Below, piece after piece: positions 12,735 to 23,900 of a stretch of DNA of 64,000 nucleotides (positions within the stretch are counted from its first letter, which is position 1; each line of letters opens with the position of its first letter). The position numbers and the translations under genes were made by a program. This DNA comes from Rhabditoides inermis (lineage: Eukaryota; Nematoda; Chromadorea; Rhabditida; Rhabditidae): positions 911,001-975,000 of the forward strand of contig CAWZYM010000172.1 of the NCBI GenBank assembly GCA_963966185.1, read 5' to 3'. The notes below the pieces were generated by a model, which worked only from the letters and a program-made list of their open reading frames with translations, did not search any database and was not told where the DNA came from.

Positions 12735-14165
12735 CACCTGTGAAAGAAGAGCTCATGCGAAATCTCGAATATCAATAGCAAACAAGCATGACGCGACCGT
12801 TATTCATAGTTCAATGGATATCGAATGTGTGGTTGTTAGCAAAAGAGAGAAAAAAGTATGATGTGATTCGATTTGATTTGCACACACGGGGCAAAAGTGA
12901 GAGTAGAGCTATCCATAGTTTCACCTTCATCCGCCTACACAAACATGATCAATCATCTGCCTGTCGACAAAAACTAGCTAGAACGCGAATCAAGCAAATG
13001 CTTCGAACGTGTGCTGTGCACAAATCACACCATCGCAGTAACAAAGGGACCTTCTTCTCCTCTGCAAAGGGACCCTTCCATTAGCGGACCGTCTGTCCTC
13101 GCCAAACAATTAGCGCCAATTACCAAATTGCGCGGACCAGATGGTGAGAGAGTGCGCGAAGCGAGGAGAGGAGAGATGACTAGACGGAAAACAGCTGATC
13201 GCAGCACCTGATATTATTGCGAGACATGGGTAAATGTGCGTGAACGTAACGTTTTGGAACCAAGTGGGTGTCACTAGGGCACTAGGCGCAATATATTTGC
13301 ATATCTGTCAGCCAGAGGGAGAAAGCCACGCATAAAGGTCAACCGATATGACTGACGCCAGACTCATAAAGTCATAACATAATAATCGCACAGCGAGCAG
13401 ATTCGAAAACGACTAGCGTAAACTAAGTCACTTCTTCCCATCAACTGCCTGCACTCACAAAAAAAGCAATCTCGCAATTCGAAACAGTCCAAAGCGGGTC
13501 ACGCAATCGCAGTGAGAGCAACGACCTCACTCACTCCATAAAACGCCCCGGGGCAATCAAAAGAAAGAGAAGGTGATTGAGGCTAGAGGGAGAAAACAAT
13601 CCGACGGTCAAACGAAGAGTTCCGATATTATAGGCGAATTCTTCGATTCGCGGGGGGAAGAGAGGGGGAGGAGACGCCGGAATGGCTAAACAAACACGTC
13701 GAAGGCACAATCAGAATACAAGCAGACAGTGTTTGGCATGCGATCGAAGCAGGGTTATCACATGGATGAAATATGCCTTATCGATCACGCCCCGGTCACT
13801 CTATTGCCAGTCAGTCATCGATGATTCAAGATAGTGAGCGTGATCTAGCTCTCTCTCCCTCGTTCTCTCTCTCTCTCTCTCTCTCTCTCGCTTTGGCTCG
13901 CGGCTGGTGATATGATAAGCTCCGCGCGCTACGCACGGTCAACTCTTCTTCATTCAGGAAATATGTTGTTTCAAGTTTGAGATTGAGATGAAATACGTTT
14001 CAAGCTCTGGTTTACCTCGAACATAAGAAAACTTTTCAATTTACGGAATGCAAGCAAAGCCATTTTGCAACAACAAAACACGCTAGAAAGACGCAATGGA
14101 AAGTCACATGGTTAGCGGCTACAATCCCAATCCGAGACGAGGGGCAAATCGCGTCACCGTACCGA

Positions 14166-14453
14166 TTCTCTCTCTCCATCTCTCTCTCTCTCTCTCTCCA
14201 TCTCCCCCCCCCTTCTCTCTCTCTCTCTCTCCATCTCTCTCCCTCCCTATCTCTCTTTCTCTCTATCTCTCTCCACCTCTCTCTCTCTCTCTTTCTCCCT
14301 CTCTCTCCATCTCCCTCTCTCTCTCTCCTGCTCGAGTTTGAATTAAATCACCCCAGCTATACAGCCAGAAAACCCCTGCGAGAAAACCAGATTGTGTCCT
14401 TGCGAATACGCGGGTGCAAATGAGGTGTGAGGTCAGATCTGGGCCAACCAGAG

Positions 14454-14504
<51 letters not shown>

Positions 14505-14524
14505 GTCTCTCTCTCTCTCTCTCT
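14166..14524. repeat. Two long (CT)n-type tracts
   Basis: 14166-14330 is a compound CT/CCAT/CTTT tract and 14455-14524 a purer CT tract with CTGT interruptions. Long Ser-Leu and Glu-Arg frames here are products of the repeat. Confidence 0.9.
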
Positions 14525-14779
14525 CCCTTCTTCCCTCTCTCCCCCGTCTGCTCAATTCCTGATTTCCAATTCAAATATCGTACAGAAAATTTTCGATCAC
14601 CACATGGCACACCTTTCCACAACAATTTATCTCACCTGCCAACTTCTGGACAAAAAGTCAACGAGAACAAATAACAGTCTAGCGGTAACAGTGCATATTC
14701 AAAACGAATAAAAAAGACAATAAAGAACCAACATAGTAAGATAACGGTGGACTGGAACTGGAGGTAGGCAGACTCGGAA

Positions 14780-14783
<4 letters not shown>

Positions 14784-14877
<94 letters not shown>

Positions 14878-14883
14878 AGAGAA

Positions 14884-14942
<59 letters not shown>
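14784..14942. repeat. (GA)n microsatellite, about 160 bp
   Basis: Long GA tract with periodic AAAGA interruptions, ending 19 bp before the stop codon of the minus-strand gene G1. In that gene's 3' flank it reads as CT. Confidence 0.95.
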
Positions 14943-14944
<2 letters not shown>

Positions 14945-14960
14945 ATCAGTCCCCTCCTCT

Positions 14961-17900
14961 CTAGAAACCATAGAGCTCGGCGCCGCGGCGAATCTGACGC
15001 GCCACCTTCTCGCACTGAAACACACAACAATCATCTACCAGTTGACCTACCAGCTGATCTGATGATCTACCAGCACCTCACTGATCTACCATAGACCATC
15101 TGATTTACCATCGACCATCTGATCTACCAGCACCTCACTGATCTACCATCGATCAGCTGATAACAACTGATCTACTAATGATCTACCATACCTGGAACAG
15201 CCGCGAGCAGCGCATCATCACAGCGCCGACGCCGAGAAGGAGGAGGGCGAGGAGGGCGCATGAGAGAAGACCGACTGGGAGGGATCATCTCTCTATCTAT
15301 CTATCTCTCTCTCTCCCTCCCTCCCTCTCTCTCTCTCTCTCTCCTCACCCTCTCTCACGATGCACTTGCTCGCTTCGTAGTGCAAAGGAGTAGATCACCT
15401 ACTCCTCCCCCACCCCCCACCCACCGCTCGCCTTGACCCCGTCGTCTATGTGGAAGAACTGCTTCGTCTCGTGGCTGACAGTGGTCGGCGCTGCCAGAGT
15501 GAACACGATCAGGAAGGCGAGCAGGGAGAGCGGGATCAGAAGGGTGTACTGAAACACTTGATCAACCTCTACCTGATCTACCTCTGCTCAACCTTTGATC
15601 TACCTGTACCTGTTCTACCTCGAATCAGACATCCCACGTCCTACGTGCCTCTCGCCACTCCCTCCCACATTCCCCTATCCCCCTCCATTCGCCTACCTCA
15701 TTTCCCTACTCCCCTCGTCTCCCATCCCGTCCATTTCACATTAGCATCCCCCTCCGTCCCTTGATAAGCCCCCTCGCCGTCGCCCTTCCATTCCCCATCC
15801 ATGCTCTCCCTCGTCACCCCTCGGGCCGTGTCCCGTGCCGCTGTCCAGTGGCGCGCGGCTGCCGCCCTTCGCTCCGCCCACTCTGGCCCCGCCCCCGCCG
15901 GACGCGGACCCGTCTCCGCCGTCCAGCTCACCGTCAACGAGCCCGGACACTTCCGCTACGAGCGTGACGTGTCGCGCGATGAGGTACGGTAGAGTACCGT
16001 ATCCAATGACGGGCGTACAGTAACGGTAGTATCGTACCTCCTTTCAGTCGTTCCCCGTGCCGCAGAAGCAGGGCGACACTGCGATGAGGTGAGATCGCTC
16101 GATTCTCGCTCGATGAATACCGTAACCGCATGATGTGCAGGTTCCTCACCCGCCGTCTGGGCCACGCGTACGAGGTGTATCCGCTGTTCGTGCTCACTGG
16201 CGTCTGGTTCATGCTCTTCTGCTATACCGTCTACTACTCCTTCTCCAAGATGGAGATCTGGCTCGACAGAAGTGAGTACTGCAGTAGTACTGTACCTATC
16301 GTATTCCTTATTCCCTCATTCAGGCCACAAGACTGCCCCGTGGGACTGGGAGCGCATCCGCAAGAACTACTGGAACACCAACACGCTCGCCTTCGACATG
16401 GACGGAAGGTACGGTAGATTACCGTACTTAAGCTATCGTAACCCTTTCCACTCAGGACCCACCGCCGTATCGAGATCATGGAGACGCTGCAGGATCAGAT
16501 GGTCGAGGCTGCCAAGAAGAGGGGCACCCGCTAAATTACCATACTCCCGCTACCACCGCCCAGTTACAGTACCCTCGGTTACCGTACCTCTGCTCTTAAC
16601 TGAATACACCAATTTGACTGCGTGCCAATAAACCTTGTGTGCTTGTTATGTCAGTGCTGTTATCGCAATCGCCTCATATCGTCCAGAAAAACGTGTGACC
16701 TGACCAGTCCGCGACGTGACAAGTAGCACTTTTCCAGTAGCACCACATTTCATACGTGGAATCTCCGGATCAAAATGCTTGCAGTCTGTTCTGTTTCAAA
16801 TGCATGAGGAGTGACCAAGTTTCAACACCCACGTGGATCCCCCTACGAATGACCAGTCCGCGAAGTGACTTGGCCCATCCATACCACGATGTGGAATCCC
16901 TTTTTCCTCCTCTCTCCCGCGCACTCACCACCACCACAGCGCACACTCGCATGCCCGCCGCGTTGCGCAGCCAGAAGATCAGCACCGCCACGCCGAACAC
17001 GAAGGCGAACGGCGCGAACAGGTAGCCCTGCAGTGGTGACGTCATCCGTGACGTCATCTCCCCTCACCCACCTCGACGATGATCATGAGCATGGCGAGAA
17101 AGAGGGCGAGGTGCGTCGCGCCGGCCGTCCAGCGCTGGAAAGTACCGTAACACTTACCGTAATCTTATACCGTAATTCTAACCGTAATACTCCAAAAATA
17201 ATACACATTATATCCTAATCAGAATCGTGATACTCCAAATGCATACCCACCTCGGTGCCGATGTGGAATCCGCAGATGGCGGTGGTGGCGAATTCGCTGA
17301 ACTCGACGCGAACCGTGGACAGGGGGCGGGTGAAGCGCGCCGTGGTCGAGATCTGCAACACAAACTTTGCTAAAGATTATCATTTGTCTGCAGATAAGCA
17401 TATCTCATCGTCAATCACTGATTGTATATCTTATAACTGTAGTATTACCACAAAACTGTGAAACGTATTGTGAGGGGTCAGACAGCATAGCTGGCTGGCT
17501 CCGCCCCCTCCTCGCTGGTCGCTGCGCTATGGAGACCTGGAGAGCGGTCGGTTCTCTCTGGGACCGCTCTCCCCTCTCTTTGTCTAATAAACCCTTCTCT
17601 CTTATCTAGTGTCTTGGGTATTGTGAGTGGGAGTGAGTTGGACCGTAGTGCAGTGGGCCTGCCGAGCCGTGGCATATGAGCACGGCTCTGCCCGGTATAG
17701 GTTGGATTGGGAGGCTAGAGGGTGGATGTGAGTGGGGTAAGCTCCAAGGATAAGGGAGAGGTCTTATCCCCACTGTAACCTAGGTCTCTTGGTATGTCTA
17801 GAACCTAGCACATTACATTGGAGTGTCCCGTGTCGATTTTTGTAACTTTTATAATTCTCCCGTCGCACGGACACGAGGCTCTGATAGCTTATCTCACAAG

Positions 17901-20900
17901 ATATGGATAGATATTATAAATCTATTGTCATCCTCGCCCCATGTCGTTGCGTTTATTTATTGTTTTCTGCAATATTATATTCGCGCGATTTCGAACAGTA
18001 GTCCACTCTTTGCTATACCGCTACCGCTACACCACATATTTCGGACGTTTCGTTTTGTTGATACGCGTTTTCGTGCCAACTCGCGTTGATTCACTCGCTG
18101 ATCGTATAATTCACCCCACTCCACGCCTCGCCCCCTTTCATCGTCTCCACCCTGCTCGTATCCGCACCACCCCTCGTCGACGGCTGATCACCGATCGTCC
18201 AGGTTTCGTGAGTTGCGTTTCTTTCAAGTAATCACTGCCGCGGTAGTAAACCGGCAGGCGAGCAGCCATTGAGAATATTGAGGTGTAAGGCCGGTAACAT
18301 ACAAAATGGCTGGAATCGCATAGCGGTAAGTCCCATTAACCCCGGGGATTTCAGTACAGTGTGTGTCTACTGAAGACAGTGAATCTTCACAGCAGGCAGT
18401 GTCTGTGCAGTGAAACTGTTCCATTTTCTTGTTCGCACTAAACATACATGTTTTCTCACTCACATTGCCACAGAGTGATCTAACAGGTAAGTGCACACCC
18501 GTATTCTAACAACTAGAACCTTTGTGTGGTCTCATCGCATGTTCCTGCAGCGGCTCGCGGTCCAATGCGCTTGCCATGCATGAATGATTGCACGTGCCGC
18601 TCTTCATGCACTGTCATACATGGGATGACACACACACGGGGCACTGTTTGTTGGCCGGACGCTTGGTTCAGAGACTCGCTGAGACGCGGGGAGTGATTGC
18701 CGGGGTGAACACTCCTGTATCCATTTCAGTGTCTAGGCGTTAGTTTACGGTCTCCGAGGGTTCTGTCGCTCACTCTCTGCTGCAGCTGCTGTTTCTCTGA
18801 GGCACACGAGAGGAGCGGTGAGAGTGAGATTACGGTAGGACCAGTCGGTAGTTTCTCGGGTATTACAGTAGAAAGTCCATTAGGCACCAGATTTGAATGC
18901 ACCGAGCCTCGTTGACCCAGGCCATTAATCAGAACTGTCAAGAGTGGTTGGCGTCGCTCACAGACAATAGCCAGCCGCCACCGTGGACAGGGTCAGCGGC
19001 GGCGTTGTTACACCGCACCCTACACTGCCAGTGCTCGAGATGAGACACCATTCGAGTACTGTGCAGCCGCCGGAGCAGCCGCTACCTGCAGGAAGTTTAC
19101 CTCTTCTATCACTTTCGTACTGTAACTTGTATCACTTTCACATGTTTCCTTCTCTAATTTCACATTTCTCTCTCCATCACTCTCATACAATCCACACAAC
19201 AGTAGAATAACAGTAGCACACAAAATACAGTAGAGTACTAGTAACATAACACAACCGCACCCCACTTCTGCCCAATACTGTTCACTACAGCCCGCCTCGT
19301 TCAGCTACGGGAGTGACTGAGTGCACCGACGAGACCGCGCTGTTCAACCGCGCCTCTGTGTCTCCGCCTCGGCCCTTCCCTTGCCGACAGGACGGCAGGC
19401 TGTCTTTCTCACCTACCACCAGTAGCTCCCACTCAGTGTTTCTTGTTGCAGTTCACCTCTCTACGGTCTACCTGCTGGCGGAGCCGCTGCCGAGTACACC
19501 GACTGCGCACCGACCACCTCGTGCCGCCGTCGTACCCTCGGCTGCAGGTCTCATCCCGACAGCAGGTCAGGTCCGCAGTTCTCATTCTCCTATTTCCGTA
19601 GACTAGGACAGTTGCTGGATCTAACGCGCACGCTCTCTTTCTTTCTTTCTCACTCTTTTCTCTATACATACATACATATTCACAAATACACTCGCGCCAC
19701 AATTCATTCCGCCACAATTCATTCTCGCCGCCATTCTCACTCATTGCAAACGCCTCATCACAACCTCATTTCCTATCCAACCTCCACGCCGCATTTTAAT
19801 CAATAAATCAATACTTTTCGCGCTACCCCTCCACAACACCTATTCAAAATACTCATTCAAAACTCCAAATTCCTTCAAACCACATAAACTTATTCGCGCA
19901 CAATCTTATCACCAAGTGAGTGCTGCACCTACTTTACACCATTCACCTCTCTCTAATCACTCTAGCGGATCTCGATTAGCGTATCGATTGCGTAATTGTC
20001 TCAGGCGCACTGCTTGCAGAGCATCTGTTCACAGTTGTACACTTGGTGCGCTAGTCCGAATTCGCTGTCTTTCTCAATCCGAGTACAAAAAACAACGTAC
20101 TCAGACCAAAACAAATCTACACACACAACACATAAACTCTCACACTCTCAAATCCTAGTGCGCCAGATCCTGCAACTGTCACCCACCGTAATTCTGTCCA
20201 GAACGTAGTCATATTAGGTTTAACTAAGATTACGGTGGTTTCTTTTCAATTTGTGGTATATTACTGCAACCTTCTCACTATAGGAACCGTAGATTTTCAT
20301 TGTTTGAGTACCAGTAGATAAGTGGTAAACGTAATCAGTTCCAGCTTACAGCTCTTCTCAAGGAGGGAGTGTGTTTTGTTACTCTCTCTCTCTCTCTCTC
20401 TCTCCCTCCCTCCCTCCCTCCCTCCCTCCCTCTCTCGTCTGCCGAATTTCTGCCGCTCTTGTCCCCCTTTTCATCGTTCGGTCCGCCAACTTCTTGTCCG
20501 CCCACGGTCACCGCCTAATAGTCGTCACTCCTCGCTGTCGAAAGTGTCGATTGCTTCGGTGTTCCTCCACGTCAGCCGTCGTCTGTGTTCTCGCGTACAG
20601 TCGTCGGGTAGTCGCCGCCCACCATACCTCGCCCTTTTCTCTTCTTTTTCTCTTTTTCATCCATCCCTCTCTTTCACTCTATTATTAACGCCAATAACAC
20701 TAGTATTACTAACATATAATTTTCCACGTTGTTGATTCGCTCCACCAACGCCGTCGCCGCATCTACGCCGTTGTGGTTCAAATATATATCCTGTATTTCT
20801 TCCAAATCTTCTCCTTTTCAGTTAGTAAGCATCGTAGGCTACTCTACTCTTTCTTGAAACAGCGACAACGACGACGGACTGAGACGACCAGGAACCCAGG

Positions 20901-23900
20901 ACCCAAGCACACTGACTCCGAGAAGACCGACAACCAGGTCGAGAGCAGCAGCTCTGATGAGCGGCTCGGAGACGATTCGGCCGGCGGCGAGAGGCACCCG
21001 CGTCGCCGACCTGCGGTTGATCGCCGAGGCGATAGCCAAGGCAGGTGCCCAGAGCGCGGCTACGGAGATGGCTCTGAAGAGGCTGCCCACCTACTCCGGA
21101 GAGGACAGTGAATCATTCGCCGCTTTTGTGCGCTCATTCAATGCAGTGATGCGCTCGAGCGGGGGTGATGAGGATATGGCCCTCGAGCTCTTGCCCCTTC
21201 GTCTCGAGGGATATGCCAAGATAGTGTACTCGCAGCTTGACGACTCCAACAAGACCTCCTGGAACGACGCTCTGTCAGCCCTCCGTGCCGGCATGGGTCC
21301 GTTGAAGTTCGCCGAATCCGCACGCCGCACTCTGGAGAAAGCCAAGCAGAAAGAAAACGAGCGAGTGCTTGTCTTTGCCCGACGCATCGAAGACCTGGGA
21401 GAGGACGCTTACCCGGCGGGTACAGCGCGCACCGATGCCGTCGCCAGAGCCCTTCGGAACGGTGTCCGCAAGGACCTCCGCCGCACCGTCCTCCGGATGG
21501 ACGAGACCGCCTCCTTGTCGGACATGCTTCAGCGACTCACGCGAGAGGAGGACATTCTCTTACAAATGAGAGAGGAGGATGACAAGCTGGAGAAGCTTGC
21601 CGAGAAGTTGGACAAGCTTCTGGACAAGAAGGAGCAGGAGGACAGAGAGGAGAAAGAAGAGCCGACGGTTCAGGCTGTGTACACCCAGCCTCCGCCGACC
21701 AACAACGGCAATCCCAAGAAGTTCAGACGGTTCAATCAGCAAAACCAAGGGAGAAATGGATGGAACGCGCGTCAGGAGCAGTGGATCCCGCAGCAACCAC
21801 AGCAGCAGTTCGCGCATCCGCCCCAGTACCCCGGAAACTGGAACCCCGCCCCGCAGCAGCAAAACTGGCAGGCTCCTTGGCAGGAGAGCCAGCCTGTTCA
21901 GCAGCAGTTCGGCGGAGCCCAGCATGGTCAGCAAGTTGGCCAGCCACACCTGCAGGAGACATGGCAGCTGAACCAGCAGCCACGTCAGCAGCAGCAGCAG
22001 CAGTCTTCACAGCAGCAGTGGTCTCATCCGCCGCACGGCCAGTGGCAGCAGCATACCGGACAAGGCCAGTCCAACGTGCAGCAGCCGCAGCAGTGGAACA
22101 GAACCAATGGACAAGGGAGGAACCGTCGCTTCAACAATGGAACCGCAGCGAGCATCAACATGATTACACTAGTGAGCCTTTGTCTCCTGGCGATACCGTT
22201 CGCTTCCGCCCAGACAGCAGGCAGCAGGCCACTCGAGATGAGGAGACAATTCACCTACCCGAACGGAACGGTTGTGGACCTCGACTCGCCTACATCAGCC
22301 CCACTCCCAACCCCCGCACCCAGGACGACGCCCACGTTTCCGCCACCGACTCAACCACCAACTACTCGGTCGCCGACGACCCGCTCGCCCACGACCCGTC
22401 CACCGACCACCCGTCCACCGACTACCCGTTCGCCCACGACTCACCTACCGCCGACTACGCCGCCGCCAACCCACCCGCCGTCTACAAGAGCCCCACCCGC
22501 ATCGGCTCGCCAAATGACAGCCCACCCGACGCCGCCGCCCACTCAGCACACCAGCAGCCCCTCCACGAGAAGAGAGGTTCCACCTGACAACAAGTACTAT
22601 CGTTGCTCAGGCGGAACCGGCAGTTTTCTCTACAAACTGCCAGAGCCCTTCTCTCGCTGTGACTCAGTTATAGAGCGGGATGTGCGTGCCGTGAACGCGT
22701 CACTCTTTTTGGAGCAGCCAGTGGTGAGGCGTGCGCCGGCGTCGTCGTGCACTCGCCAACGGAGAATAGTGTGCGGATCTCATTTCTTCTGGACTACACT
22801 GACCATCCTTCGTGACAGCCTGGAGCTGAAGGCAACGTCCGCCAGCGAGTGCAAGGAGATGGCAAGGACCAAGAGACTCGGACCAGTGCCGCTTTATCCT
22901 GTCGTGGAGGGCCTTTACCATAGCCGCCTGCCTTTCTATTTCACGCCCAAGGTTTTTGGAGAGTCCTGCGAAACATTCGACAACTTCATACTGAGGGAAG
23001 GAGAAGTTCAAGAAACTGGCACGCTGCTCACATCCGATCTGGGAGACATCTCGGACTGCTCCTTCGACACGGAGTCGTGTGAGAGCGATTCTACGATGAC
23101 CGTCTGGAAGGCAGATTCTCCGAGGAGCACCGTATGCCCGTACACCCTTGATCGACACGTCGAAGCCCTTGCCACCCAAGACGGACTACTCATCCAGAGC
23201 GAGGACACGTTTCTGCCCTGGAACTCAGCGTTTCCTGTGTTCCACGAATGCATCGGCTCCGGCTATGCGAGCAACGGATACATCGTTGTCATAGGCGGAC
23301 ACGTCAGTGATCTCCTAAACCGATCGGACCGGAGAAACCTACGCGTTGCCAGGATGGCAGGAAACGACGGAATTGTTGTACAGTCGCCGGAAGCCCGTTC
23401 CAAATTGTGGGAGGTATTGGAGCGTTTCTGGAGGAGAGTCTACCCCGACGAGCCCGTCACCACAATGGCCATCGACGAAACACTACGGAGAGCAGCGACC
23501 ATATGGGACAACGACCACAGGATCAAGCGCGAGATTGGAGAGGAGCTCCTTGGAGCAGTCAACTACGTCGCGTCTGAGTTTTCTACACAACTCAGATCCC
23601 TCGCAGCAGCTACACAGCAACGGCTGTGCCGTCTGGAGCAACGGAACGCCCTCGTGATCCGCGGTCTCGCCCGCCTAGATCCGACCGCTGCCGCCCAGCT
23701 GGCCCTTCAGAGGGAGGATGTGTCAGCAGTCTTCGAGGGAGAGGTGTTGAGAGTGACGCCATGCAAGAGCGTCACGGTCACACCCATCGCCGGCCTCAAC
23801 TGCTTCATCGACACGCCGGTGATGATCAACAACGACCGATTCTTCGTGCGAGCAGGGAGCAAGATTCTCGAAGAGCACAGCTCGCCAGCGGTTTGCAGCC

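Larger units (their letters stand above)
12383..14960. other. Gene-poor interval rich in CT/GA microsatellites
   Basis: No supported gene. It holds pyrimidine microsatellites near 12690-12732, 13851-13888, 14166-14330 and 14455-14524, a GA tract at 14784-14942, and otherwise unremarkable AT-rich sequence. The right end is the 3' flank of the minus-strand gene that stops at 14961. Confidence 0.6.

Noticed and set aside
14632..15030. 132- and 111-codon Ser/Leu frames on the minus strand
   Set aside because: Translation of the (GA)n microsatellite. The only real coding here is the short last exon of G1 (14961-15014).
17478..17675. 65-codon minus-strand frame identical in both LTRs
   Set aside because: Identity follows from the LTRs being identical copies; no protein features.
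17819..17836. Assignment of a specific tRNA to the primer-binding site
   Set aside because: TGG is correctly placed, but the following bases do not give a standard T-stem/acceptor spacing for any tRNA I can recall.
21760..22587. 275-codon overlapping frame, Ala/Pro-rich, within the gag region
   Set aside because: A shifted reading of the GC-rich Gln/Pro/Thr codons of the main ORF. No start context or independent motif.
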